In this document: positions 36,276-49,400 of the stretch, in pieces
How positions within the stretch are numbered: position 1 is the stretch's first letter
How the letters are laid out: every line of letters starts with the position of its first letter
DNA from: Lunularia cruciata
Lineage: Eukaryota; Streptophyta; Marchantiopsida; Lunulariales; Lunulariaceae
Reading direction: 5' to 3'
Assembly: GCA_948567375.1 (NCBI GenBank)
Contig: OX419760.1
Span: 19,840,001-19,904,000 of the forward strand
Length of the DNA stretch: 64,000 nucleotides
Translations under genes and position numbers: made by a program
The notes under the pieces: generated by a model
Database searches by the model: none
What the model was told of the DNA's origin: nothing
The model's input: the letters and a program-made list of their open reading frames with translations, nothing else

Positions 36276-39200
36276 GGACTCTATATTAATTAAGTAGATT
36301 CTAAATTTAATCTAATCTAAATTTCTTCTATTGTGGTAACATAATCATAAACACCTTAAACTAGCACAATATGAAAATATTAACAAAAATGTATAAGTAG
36401 AATCTTTTTTACTCTTTTTCATCTATGGATTTGGAATCAAAAATTGTTCTTAGAAAGGACTTAATCTTGAGTTTGTAAATTTAGACTTTGTAGTAAAGTA
36501 GATATCCAAGAGAAACTATATTTCATTTCTTCATAGATCTTATAATTTATTTAAGTGTATATGGCCATTGTATATGGACTTTAAAAAACCTTCTAAATGT
36601 ACTAAAATCTCTTAAAATTAACAAATATAGGTAAAAGTCATAAAATTTGGATCTTTTGTATAGATTAAGATTCTTAAATCATTACTATACAAGGTATGAA
36701 GTCTAAATTTTAGACTCCATACTCTAATAAGAATATCAAAGAAAGACCACATTTCCATTTCTTTATAACTTTTATAAATAGTCTTTATTTCATTTGGTGA
36801 TTTTTTTATTTTTTGATATCAAATTCAAAAGTTCTTATAAGTTATCCTAGGCACTTAAAAATGGTATTATTTAAATATGTTATAAAGATGCATAAAAAAA
36901 ATAAAAATATTGATCATTATTCCACCATAAACAAGTCTGGCTCTAAAATTATTAATAATCAAAACTTGATGTGTGAGTCTATAATTTTGGAATTAATTAC
37001 CATAATATAAGATACTTAATAATTATGATTATACTAAATCAAAAAACTTTTTTCAAACCATTTATGCTGAACTATCAAAATTTTACCTTGTATGTTCTCG
37101 ATCTATTACTTTGCATATCTTACAAGGAAAATGTTTCTTGTGTTTGTTGTAATAATTTGGTTAAGGCTTTGACACTTTATCTTATTTTGGGGAATTAATT
37201 GATTTTTCTTTTGTATCCTTGGAATTTGCAAAATTTGAGATGAAAAACATAATTCTCAAGAAAAACCCAAAAGTTCAAAATTTATGAATCATAAATCAAA
37301 TTCTTAAATTCTATTTGTTGAATTTCAATAAACTTAGTACTTTTCCATTAGTTGCAAGTTCTTGATGTTATTTTTGTTGTACTAGACTAGATATCAATCT
37401 AATCTAGTACAAAATCTCATACTCTAATCAGCAAAAGATTTAGCATCAAAACTCATATAAATTTTTTGAAAATTTACCTAATACTCCAGTTATCTAATAA
37501 ATATTCTCAATTGTACATAAGATACCTAGACTTTAGGGAAAAAAGTGGTGCAAGACAAAGTTCACTCAAAGAGATGATAACCTAACTATTTAGCAGACTA
37601 TAAGAAATAAAAAATGGTGCAATTTTATGAGAGGAGTAAGTCATCAAGTTTGCAAAGTCAAGAAGTACAAAGCAAATGATCATACAAAATGTTTATAGTA
37701 CAATATTTAAATCAACAAAGCTATCTTGTCTCCAATCATAAAAAAAATACTTCAAGTCATGAAATTGTTGATTGAACTGTCTTGAAGAGTTTAAGCCAAC
37801 CAAGTTCATTGATGTCTACATAAATACTCTTACTTCCAATATATAAATAAATTTGCTTGTATAGATAGCTAGTAAATTTTTTAAGTGATAGTGGATATTT
37901 TTTAGAAAAATGACTAAAATCTATCAATGATATTCACATATTAAGGATTTAGTAATTGAGGCGATTGTATTTACCTTTATAGGATCAAAATTTAATAGAG
38001 TCTTTATTAATACACAATGTTAGTAGATTTGAATCTATTCTTACTTCATGGTAGATTGCGATACAATAAATAATAAAATAGAGAGATTCACAAAAGGACA
38101 TGTTTGTGCTGATGGCAAGTGGTAGTTTCATATGTACAAGAAAAGGTAAGATTAGTAGGCAAAGATGTTTTATTTCAAAGCACTTTTTTTGTATGATTGA
38201 TATAAGTAAGAAATATAAGGCATTCATCAATAATTTTAAATATTCTTATTAGGAAAAATGGGCAAATAATGATCTAATTATTAAATCATGCAAGAATAAA
38301 AAAGCCAAAGGTTCCATTTTAGTCATCATTTCACTCTCCTAGATATGAATAAAGCATGTCTACTATTCTTGTAGAGAGGTGTCTATTAAGAAATTGGCCA
38401 AATATGTGTCAAAGATGCAAAGTACTTACCTATGTTCTATGACTTCGCCATCATATCGAGATGATGATATGTATGTTCTCTTTCATGATTTACGAAATAA
38501 ATATCTAAGTACAAGTTCATTAAACGATATACAAACAAACTAAGTACAAAGGTTCATTAAACAATATACAGACAAAGAGCATACTTATAAGATCAAGTAA
38601 TACAACATTTTACGCTAAAAAGTGATTCACTCATATCATAGTGGCATCTTACCTATACTAAGATACCAACGCATGGATCAACTTATAGGCATAAAATCTA
38701 TGTCAAGGACCGCACTTAAATAATTTTATCTAAATTGATAAAAGAAAATTTTGATTTCAAAAATAAGACTTGTCTCTTCTTTGAAAGCTAAAGTTGAACT
38801 ATGTTGGTCTATACTTCCTAAGTTATAGGGTTTTGAGTATTAAACAACCTAATAAACTGTAACTCTTTTGGTAGTTTCACCTATCAAAAGTAAGTTATAT
38901 TAGTTCATCTAACTTATATTAGGTTCGAGTAAACATTACTATTAGACTGCGTGCCACATTGTCCAAAATTTTAGTTTGTAGCATATGGTACACATCTTAC
39001 ATATTGAATCGGATGTCTTGTCACATTGGATTAAATTTCTCTCATATCATAAACCATATGTTTGTCATTTATCGTATATTATAGTGGATTTCTTGCCATA
39101 TATTGACTTAGATTTCTCTTGAACTATTTTAAATAGAAAAAATGGAATATTATTTCTCTAACATCTTAAGACTTTACGCTTGTGAAGGAACCTAATTAGT

Positions 39201-40464
39201 GAATGTGAAATAGGAAACTGAGTTCCAACACTTCAATTTCAACGTGTCATTGTTTTTACCGTATGAAATATGCATCAAGAGATTATATGACACTACAGTC
39301 ATCATAACTTCTAATCATCTTCCAGAGTATTCATTATCTTTGTTGGCCATATTTTTCTGAAAGACAGGAGTGAGTGTTCGCTTCACGTTCAATTCACGAT
39401 TGTTCGAATTTCCTAGAGAAAGGGAGTAGTAAAAATCTGCGAAAGGCTCATGATGAGATGCTTTTTCACTCTGTTGTACATACTTGTAATCGCGACAACT
39501 TTGCACAGGAAACCATCTGAATATATTTAAGAGGCTTGCAAGACTGTCTGAATTATCTCACGGATTATGATGCCAGTTCATCAGTTCATGAGTGAGCCTT
39601 TTGCCACTAGATTAATTTTGACGAAGTATTCTGATATATCCACTCATATGTATTTTCAGGGGATGTACAGACAAAGCTACTAGGAAACTCACACATCTTT
39701 CCTCGTAATACCTAGTGTCATAAATCTCCTAAATTCGGACAAGGACCTATCACGCTAGGTCATTAAATACCAAACGTCTATCAAAAAGGGTGTGTTGTAA
39801 TACGTTGTTTCCCGATCGGTAGTTCGTGAAAAATTCTCCCACTGAATGCAACAAGTATGTCCTGAGTAAGAATGTAGTTAGCAGAGGTACGCAACCTCAT
39901 GATGATCTACTTTATCTTGTTGATACGTTTTGAGGTCCAAGGCACCCCAGATTCGATGAAATGAAACCATGTCATGTGTCTGAAGTGTTTTGAGCTCAGT
40001 CATCCGAGGCCCAAAATGAAACCAAACTGACCGGATGCTTGCCAAACACCTTTGAGGTAAGTAACAGCAATTCGAGTATTTACTCACCATCTAAATGGCA
40101 AAGGGCACACGGTAGACGAGAGAATACTGCATTTCACAGTAAAGTGGAGGAATTGCGGGCATTGAAGATGCGGAGTGAGACGATGTGATGAGTACTTGCA
40201 CGAGATAATTATTTCTACAAAGTTGGATATATACCAACCAGCAGTAATTGCCGTATGTTCGCTAGTCGGATTCAGGTCTACGAATGATTACATGGATGGC
40301 TATCTACAAACAACCAAGCATCAGTCCAGCAAGTGTAGATCTATGTCCAATTTTAAGTCGACTTCACTTGCCTGACAAAGCAACAGCGAGAAATCGTGTC
40401 AGGATACAATCTACTCTCCAATCCTGACGTAGAAACAAGGATGGACGTCGACAAGGGGAGATGA
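36276..40464. other. AT-rich DNA and 3' flank of the GH95 gene, no recognisable gene
   Basis: Up to about 39200 the DNA is strongly AT-rich with no open frame of interest. From 39200 base composition returns to that of the genic parts, as expected for the 3' flank of the gene on the minus strand. The ORF at 39878-40090 (minus) shows no motif. Confidence 0.5.
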
Positions 40465-43400
40465 TTATAGTATTTTGCACCTGGTCTCACCTGTGCCCAC
40501 AGGTCCAGTGGCCTTGGGTCTTACGTGCTGAAGATTCAAGTCTTTGTTGTATTTATATATATAAGCAGGAGAGAGTTGTGAAATATCCACTCTATTTTTT
40601 CTATAGTAGAGGTTGCTCAAAGCGGGTGACTTGACTTCGACTTCAACTTTCACCTCCACGAGTTCCCCGGATTCCCAAATGATAGAAACAGTCACAGCTC
40701 CCCTCCCCTGCAATCCTTCCACCTTCCCAAAGGGCCATTGCTTTACCGGCAGAGCTGGTAACAGATAAAGAGATACCCCATCTGACTGCAGGAACATCTC
40801 TGCCACGGCACCTGTGAACCTATAAGAGCAAGGTCCAAAGAAAAGCAACTTAGTCTCTTGCAATGAGAATTGTTTCATATCCCTCTCATGCGCCTAACAT
40901 AAGAGGTATAAGAAGGTATAAGCTGTCAGAAGACGACCAGAAAGAATAATGGGTACTCGGATCTCATATCTCACTTTTTTCATTGTATTGAGAAACCAAT
41001 GGGATATTAGCAAATGAGGGCAGAAGCCAATAAGACCAATGGGATATGAGGACATGAGAGCAGAAGCAGTTCGAAGAACAAGGGATCAAGAATTCATTAA
41101 TTTAATATGATGAGAACTTTTCTTCCTAGTCTTTGAAGTAGATGGTCTATCCTCCAGTCATTCTGACTTCTGATGTATCTGGCATCCTAGCACTCAGCTT
41201 TCCTAGTCTTACCAGAGTATACACTCCTGATTGCACTCAGCAATATTCAACTCACTCTTTCTCAGAGCCTTCAAAGATAGTACACAGCAGCACTCACGCA
41301 GCATGAAAGGTACCCCAATGGTAAGCAGCATAGAACACAGCTAAAACAAAGTACAAGGTGCTGGGAATGATCCTTGTATGAGAACTTGTCTAAACATGAA
41401 CAGGGAGCACTCATATATTGGTATACGAGAACAGAAGCTGTTCCCAGAACAGAAGCCGTTCTGGGAACGGGTTATCCAGAACTCATTTTAGTGTAAATGA
41501 TCGGTAACCAAAATGTACTAGATTCACAATGCTAGTATAGTGAGAAATCCACAATGTAGAATGCATCGAATGTAACTTGAAGCAAACGCATAATTGAAAC
41601 AAATTGACAATAACATATGGCTAACAGACTAGTAAACCATCATGAAATCGAGAACTCTATGCAAATGACTGCGAGAAATAGGTAACACAATGTAAAAGAC
41701 TGCCCGTAAGCAGTGCGTGTACAATAAAAATAAAAAACGTGGGCTGTAGTCTAGTAGGAACACTGTATACACCAGAGGTCCTATGAATCAGGCAAAGAGC
41801 GAAGGATAAATAATAAGGAGGGAATTAGCTGGGGAATGGAACAATGTAAGAGCTATAGGATAGTGTGGCTGCAGAAACCTGTCGAAGTGTAACAGGGTAA
41901 TGAGAGCGAAGCGAAAAAGGACAGGATATAAAGTATATCGCAACAAGCGCTATGGACGCTTGAGTCCTGAGATGCTAAACAGCAAAGGGAAGCAGAAGGG
42001 AGAGCACTCATATATATGCACAAGCAAGCTCTAGAAGGTTGCTTTGCAGAGCCCTAATTAGGGCTGCTCACTTCACCTTAATCATGTATCTAGACTAATC
42101 ATGTATTTAGTCTAATCATGTATCTAGCCTAGTCATGTATCTAGTCACTAAACTAGAGATTATCAAAACTAACACTCACACTTAATGAGAGTTTAGGACT
42201 ATTCCCATTTCTACTACACATTTTATGTGTTTATCTCTAGGTAATGTTTTTGTAAACACATCAGCTGTCATCTCCTGTGTAGGACAGTAAACTAACTTCC
42301 CTACATTCTCCTTTTCTTTCTCCTCTACAAATCTTCTTCTAATCTCAATATGCTTAGTCCTTGGGTCATGTACAGGACTTTTGCTGAGTGCTATACTTCC
42401 TGTATTGTCACAGTACAATGTAGTAGGACTCTCCTACTCAAAACCCAGCTCCTTAAGAAGTCTCCTGTTCCAGATGACTTCTTGAGTAGCATTTGAGGCA
42501 GCCATAAATTCTGCCTCAGTAGTAGACAGTGCAACAGATGTTTGCTGTTTACTACGCCAGCTAATTGCTCCACCACTAAGCATGATGACATATCCACTAG
42601 TTGATCTACTGTTATCTGTGTCATCTCCCCAACTAGCATCTGTATATGCTTCAAGTGTAGAAGCAATTATGTTTCCTTGCCTTTTGTACTCCAAGAATGC
42701 ATCTTGAGTACCCTTTAAGTACCTGAATACTCTCTTTATACCTTTCCAATGTACTTGTGCAGGGTTGCTAGTATATCTAGCTAGTGCTCCCATTGCATAG
42801 CAGATATCTGGTCTTGTACAGACCATGATAAACATTGGAGAACTAAGAGCACTCTGATACAACACTTTGTCACAGAGATTCATCTCCCCATCTATGATTC
42901 TGCTGTGCTTCCATCCCAGATCAAGAGGTGTAGAGACAGGATTCGCCTCTGTCATCTGATACTTAGCTAGTATGGATCTCACATACTGTGGTTGACTAAT
43001 TCGGATCCATCTTGCTTCTTTGTCTCTGCTCACTTTGATTCCCAAAACGAGTTTGACAGGACCAAGAATAGTCATCTCAAAAACTAAACACAAGAAATCT
43101 ATCACTCCTTTGATAGATTCACTATTCCCCAACAGTAATAGATCATCTACATATACAGCTATGTATACATCATCTCTAGTATACACACTCATGTCAGAAT
43201 CTGCTTGTTTGAAATCCTGCTCTCTCAAGTATGAGTCTAGTTTCTCATACTAGGCTCTAGGAGCTTGCTTAAGACCATATAAAGCCTTCTTAAGCAAGCA
43301 TACTTTTCCTTTGCCTTCAGTATATCCATCTGGAACATCCATGTAGATAGTCTCTCTCAAATCTCCATTGAGAAAGGCTGTTTTCACATCTAACTGCTCC

Positions 43401-46400
43401 ACTTCCCAATCTCTCTCTGCAGGAAGAGCTAGAAGCATGCAAATAGATCCATACCTGGCAACTGGTGCAAAAGTTCTGAATAATCTGTTGATGCTTTTTG
43501 ATTGAAGCCCTTTGCAACAATTTTTGCCTTTTACTTCAGGATCTCATTCTCAACTCCACGTTTGACCCTGAAAACCCATTTACAACCAATTGCTTTCCTA
43601 CTTGGTGGTAAATCAGGTAGTACCCATGTACCATTAGTCTGAAGAGACTTCTTCTCTTCTGCTATAGCCAACTCCCACTGACTCGAATCTGGTCTGAGCA
43701 AAGCTTGCTGTAAAGTGTCTGGATCACAATCTTCATGACAGATGTAAGATTCATCTAACATCTCTTCTGATAGAAAGCCAAGTCTGTCGATAGGTTTTCT
43801 ATCTCTCTGATCTTCTTGGCTCTGTGCCGAGAAGTTTCATGTCATCTTTTGACATCTCCGGAATCTCACTCAGAGATTCTGCATCTGCAGTCTGCTTCTG
43901 GGAGTCTTCTTCTGTAGTATCAGAATCAAATACCACCGTCTGTTTAGGCCTTCTTGTGTACACCTTCAGACTCTCCTTTGGTGAACCATCAGCTTCAGGT
44001 AGAGATTGCTCTTCTGATGATTTATCTGAAAAACTGACTCTGCAACTTGGGAAGATAGGTTGATCAGGCTGATCAAACTGATCAGCTTGCTTGTGCAACT
44101 CATCACTGTTCTCACTCAAAGTCCTCAATTCATCAAAGAGTACATCTCTACTTCTGATAATCGGTCTAGACTTAGGATTGTACAGAAGATATCTTTTCAG
44201 TCCCTATTCATATCCTACAAAGAGCATTCTCTCAGCTTTCTTTGTGAACTTCCTCCTTTGCTCCTTGGGAATATGAACATAGGCAGGACATCCAAAAACC
44301 TTCAAAGTTGAAAGATTAGGTTTCTTACAACTCCAACATTCTTCAGGAGTTCTTCCTTGCACTGCTGTGGTACCACTGATATTCCTAAGATAATTTGCAG
44401 TGCTAATTGCAGCACCCCAAAACTTTCTCTCCAGCTTGGCATGTTGGAGCATGGCCAATGCTTTGTCCACCAGTGTCCTATTCAACCTTTCTGCAACTCC
44501 ATTCTGTGCAGGACTGTCTCTGGCTGTACAGTCAAGAAGGATTCCTTTCTTTGACAGAAAAGAGAGGAGTTCCTCATTCCTGTACTCTCTGCCTCCATCT
44601 GTTCTCAATCTCTTGACTTTCCTCCCAGTCTGCAACTCAGCCATGGCTACAAACTTCTGGAATTTTCGCAGCACTTCATCCTTGCTTTTCATGAGATAGA
44701 TAAAGCTCTTTCTACTGTAATCATCCACAAAGGAAATATAGTAGGCTGCTCCACTCAATGACTTCTCAGTCATGTATCCCCATACATCAGAATGTATGAC
44801 ACCTAGAAGACCAGAAGCTCTAGATGAAGATTTCTTGGGGATAGGAGCCTTGTGTGCCTTACCTTCTGCACACCCAATGCAGAACTCGAGTTTTCCTTTG
44901 GAATCCAGTTTCAACCCATCCACTACCTTCTCTAAAGCATATAGGTTTTGCACTGACAAGTGCCCTAACCTCAAATGCCACAGATGGGTATCATTTTTGT
45001 TTTCTGCTACCAATGCACAATCAGAACAATCAACTTCCATCAACTTGAACAACTTCCCTTTGGCAGTGCCATATCCAAGGACCAGCTCTCCCTTCTTCAA
45101 AGTGCATTGATTTCTGTTGCTTTCAAACAGAACATCCACTCCATGCTCCATGAGGTGATGTACTGATATGAAGTTCTTGGTGTAATCTGGAACATAGAGC
45201 ACATCTTCCAAATAGCTATTACAAGAACTTGTGTTAGATCTTCCCATGAAGGCAATAGGAACTTTGCCAGTTCCTAACACTGGATTCAGAATCCCAGGTC
45301 CACATTGAACACTCTTGGGAATCTTCACAGGTTGAAGAGTTGAGAACAGCTCCTTCTGGTAACAGATATGAGAGGTGGCTCCAGAATCCAAGAACCATCC
45401 TGAACTGTTTGTGGACAACTGCGATTCTACCAACATTCCACAATCTAGTTCTTCTGCTGAGTACCCCTCCTCATCGCTTTCTATCTCATTGCACTCCTTT
45501 GTGTTGTAAGCTGAACTCGCAAATTTTTGACCTTTTACTGGTTGAGGTCCCTTGCCTACCTTCTTCAGCTCTCATTCTCTCCATTCTCTTCTCTTGGGAC
45601 ATATAGGTGCAACATGACCTTTCTCATGACAGAAATAACAGATCCTGTTATCAACACTACTAACCCCTTTACCAGATTTACTCACTCTGGATTGCTCTGG
45701 TTTGCTCACTCTTCTATCTGGCACTCTCTTTGACTGAGAAGAAGCACTGAACAGAGCAGAATCTCCCAAATCATTAATCTTCATCTCTAGGTCCTTGCTG
45801 TCTCTGCTAAACACCAACAATCTGTTTATCACATAATCCCATGTGAAAACTTCAACAGGTTGAACTTTTAGAGCTACTTTGATAGGCTGGTAGCTTGGAG
45901 GGAGAGTCTTCAAGAGATGGTTGATCTCATATTTCTCTGTAAGGGGACACCCATCCTCCTTGACACTCTTGAAGACCTTCTGTAACTTTGACAAGTGCAA
46001 AGTAAAGTCTTCACCATCTGCAAGTTTAGTGTTCCACATCCCATCCCAGATCCTACTGGAACTTTCCAGCCTCTCAACAGAGTAAAAATTCTTGAGTTTG
46101 TGCCAGATCTCCCAACTCCAAGCATAAGTGGCTACTAGGTCTCTGACTGGCTCTTACATAGCCCTTAGCAGGAACCTCCTAGTAGTAGAGTGTTTGATTG
46201 TCACCTCCTTGTTGGACTCAAGCTCATCTATATCATGAGCTTCTAATGCCAAGTCTAAACTGTCTAGGATACACTTCACATCCAAAGCCCAGGCTTTGTA
46301 GTTAAAGTTTCCCAATTTCTCTAGTTCTCTGAGTTCTCCTATCAACCCCAGTGGTGATTGTGGGCCCATAACCTGATGAGAACCTTTCTTCCTAGTCTTT

Positions 46401-49400
46401 GAAATAGATAGTCTATTCTCAGTCATTCTAACTTCTGATATATCAGACATCTTAACACTCAGCTTTCCTAGTCTCACCAGAGTAGACACTCCTGATTGCA
46501 CTCAGCAATATTCAACTCATTCTTTCTCAGAGCCTTTAGAGATAATACACAGTAGCACTCACGCAGCATGAAAGGTACCCCAGTGGTAAGCAGCATAGAA
46601 CGCACCTAAAACAAGGTACAAGGTGCTGGGAATGATCCTTGTATGAGAAATTATCTAAACATGAGCAGAGAGCACTCATATATTGGTAAATGAGAGCAGA
46701 AGCCGTTCTGGGAACGGGTTATCCAGAACTCATGAAGTGCACAAGTGCACATATTCGATAAACAACATTTACTTCAATTACAGTGCTAGTGTAGTATGAA
46801 AGCTTTAGTGTAAAATGCATCGAAAATAACCTGCAGCAAAAGTATAGGTGCAAAAGAGTAACCTGTAACAAAGGCATAAGTGCAAGAAACTGAGAACACC
46901 GTACTGCTAATGGACAATAACGAACTTGAAATCTAGAGCTGCAAGGCCAACGCGAGCTGCTAATGGACAATAACGAACTTGAAATCGAGAGCAGCAAGGC
47001 CAACGCGAGCATGGGTTAGAGAGCTTGATGTAAGAGTTCACCAGTAAAAAATAATGAAGTCAGAGAGCAGCAATGCAACCAAAAGCGAGAGGCATAGGAA
47101 AAGTGCTATGTGCTGTAAGAGCCCGCCAGGATGCAGTGTGTGGATGAAGCGAGAGGAATAGGAAACTTGCTATAAGAGCACACCAGGATACAGTGCGCAG
47201 ATGAAGATGAAGAACGTGGGATGGAGCGGGGGAGGAACACAGGAAACAGTAGAGAGCGAGGCAGGAAGCAGTCAGAGAGCGAAGGGAAAAGACTAGGGAG
47301 TGAAATAGTACAGGAATGTGTGGATGTAGCAGGTATTTCGCGATTATGGCTGCAGAAACGGGTAGAAATGTAAGAGTGTAACTGTAGCGGAGCATAAGAG
47401 GACAGGATAAAGTATATCACTCCCAGCGCTATGGACACTGGAGTCCGGATATGCTAAACAACTGAAGGAAACAGAAGGCGGCCATAGTAAACCTCCACGA
47501 TAACACCAACGACTTCATCAGTGCCTCACGCAGTGCTGAAGTAGCTGAACAATTGTCAGTACTCCTCGTCCCGAGTTTCTGCTCGAATATAGAGCACTCA
47601 TATATATGCACAAGCAAGCTCTAGAAGGTTGCTTTGCAGAGCCCTAATTAGGGCTGCTCACTTCACCTTAATCATGTATCTAGTCACTAAACTAGAGATT
47701 ATCAAAACTAACACATACAAAGCCTTGTAGAGCTGTAAACTAATTGCCCTTGTTTAGTGGCTTGTTGCTGCTTGTGCTGGTCAGGAGTCAGCAAGCCAGG
47801 AGGAATGTGCATGTAGATTTTCTCAGTCAATGTGCCATTGAGAACAGCTGTTTTGACATCAAGAGCATGCACTTCCAAATCCTTCTGAGCTGAGTGAGCA
47901 AGCAACATGCGAATTGTTGTCAATTTGACAACAGGAGAGTAGTTCTCTGTGTAGCCAATACTTGGAACTTGAGAGAAACCACGAGCAACAAGTCTAGCCT
48001 TGTACCTTTGGATCAAGCCTTCTGCATCATATATCTTCTTAAAAATCCACTTACAGGTGACTGCCTTGCGACCTGCTGGTAACTCAGTGATTACCCATGT
48101 TTGATTGTTCTCCATGGACTGAAGCTCATCTTGAATAGCCTCAAACCATTTACTGGATCAGGCCCAGCGATCCCAGCTTCATAAGTGTCGGGATCAGGGT
48201 CAGATGCAGAGTAATGCACGCTTAATGCATTAGCAGACTCCAACAGTGCATCATATTTTCGAACTGGAGTACGAACCCTGGTGCCTTGGCGTACAGAAGG
48301 TGCTTGGACAGCATCTGGAGAAGGTAGAGGTTTTGGCCTCCTAGTGTAAACAATTGTAGAGGATCGTGAGGACCTATGGGGAATGCCAGAACTAGAAGGT
48401 AAGGAGTGTAGTGAAGAAGGTAATGCAGAAGGAATTGTTGGAGTTGTAAGATTGTGGAGAGGAGGTGACTGAGTAGGAGTTGGTGGGGATGGATTGTGGG
48501 TAGACTGAGAACTAGAAGCAGGAGAGGGAGTGAACATTGTCGGATTACAAATGAAATCAAGTTGAACATCCTGAGTGTCAGAACACTGTTTATGTTCATG
48601 AGCATAGATATGTTCCTGAAACTGAACATCTCTTGACAGAAAAATGGAATTATCAGATATTTTCTGTAGTCTATAAGCCTTACTATCCTGATCATAACCA
48701 AGGAGGATATATTTGGAAGACTTAGAATCGAGTTTAGATCTGGAAGAAGATGGAACATGTGCATAAGCAATGCAACCAAAAATGCAAAGTAATGATAGAT
48801 TAGGTTTATAACCAAACCAGAGTTGGAAGGGTGTGACTTCGGAGGAGATGGCTTTGGTAGGACATTTTGCAGAAAGTTGGCAATGTGTAGTGCCTCTCCC
48901 CAGTAAGGCTTGGGGAGTCCAGACTCATATAACATAGTGCGGACTGCTTCCAACAATGTTCTGTTCTTTCTCTCAGCAACACCATTTTGCTGAGGAGTAT
49001 GTGGAGTGCTGAACTGGCGCATGATACCTTCGCTTTTGCAGAAAAGATGAAAATCTGTAGAGTTATATTCACCACCATTGTCCGAGCGCAGCACCTGAAC
49101 CTTCTGATTGAGTTGAGTCTCTGCATAGGTCACGTATTCTTGAAAACAAGTAAAAACTTTATGTTTAAATTTGAGTAGATACAAGAATGTGTACCTTGTG
49201 TAATCATCAATGAAGGTCACAAAGTATCTGTAACCAGTGTAGGTAGCAGAAGAGATGAGACCACAAACATCAGAATGGACGAGAGCCAATGGAACCGTGG
49301 CTCTAGTAGCCCCTTCCTGAGGTAAGGGAATTCGAGTTTGCTTGCCATGAAGACAAGGTGAGCAAACAGGAAACAAATTAGGATGGATCCAATCCATCCC

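Larger units (their letters stand above)
41108..47713 (-). mobile_element. Ty1/copia family A element
   Basis: LTRs at 41108-42174 and 46374-47713 share TGATGAGAAC starts and AAACTAGAGATTATCAAAAC ends. The internal part reads right to left: gag, protease, integrase, RT, RNase H, the copia order. The two flanks do not form a target-site duplication (TTAATA on the left, CATAC on the right), so the unit is probably a recombinant of two insertions. Coding damage is limited to a handful of stops. Confidence 0.92.
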
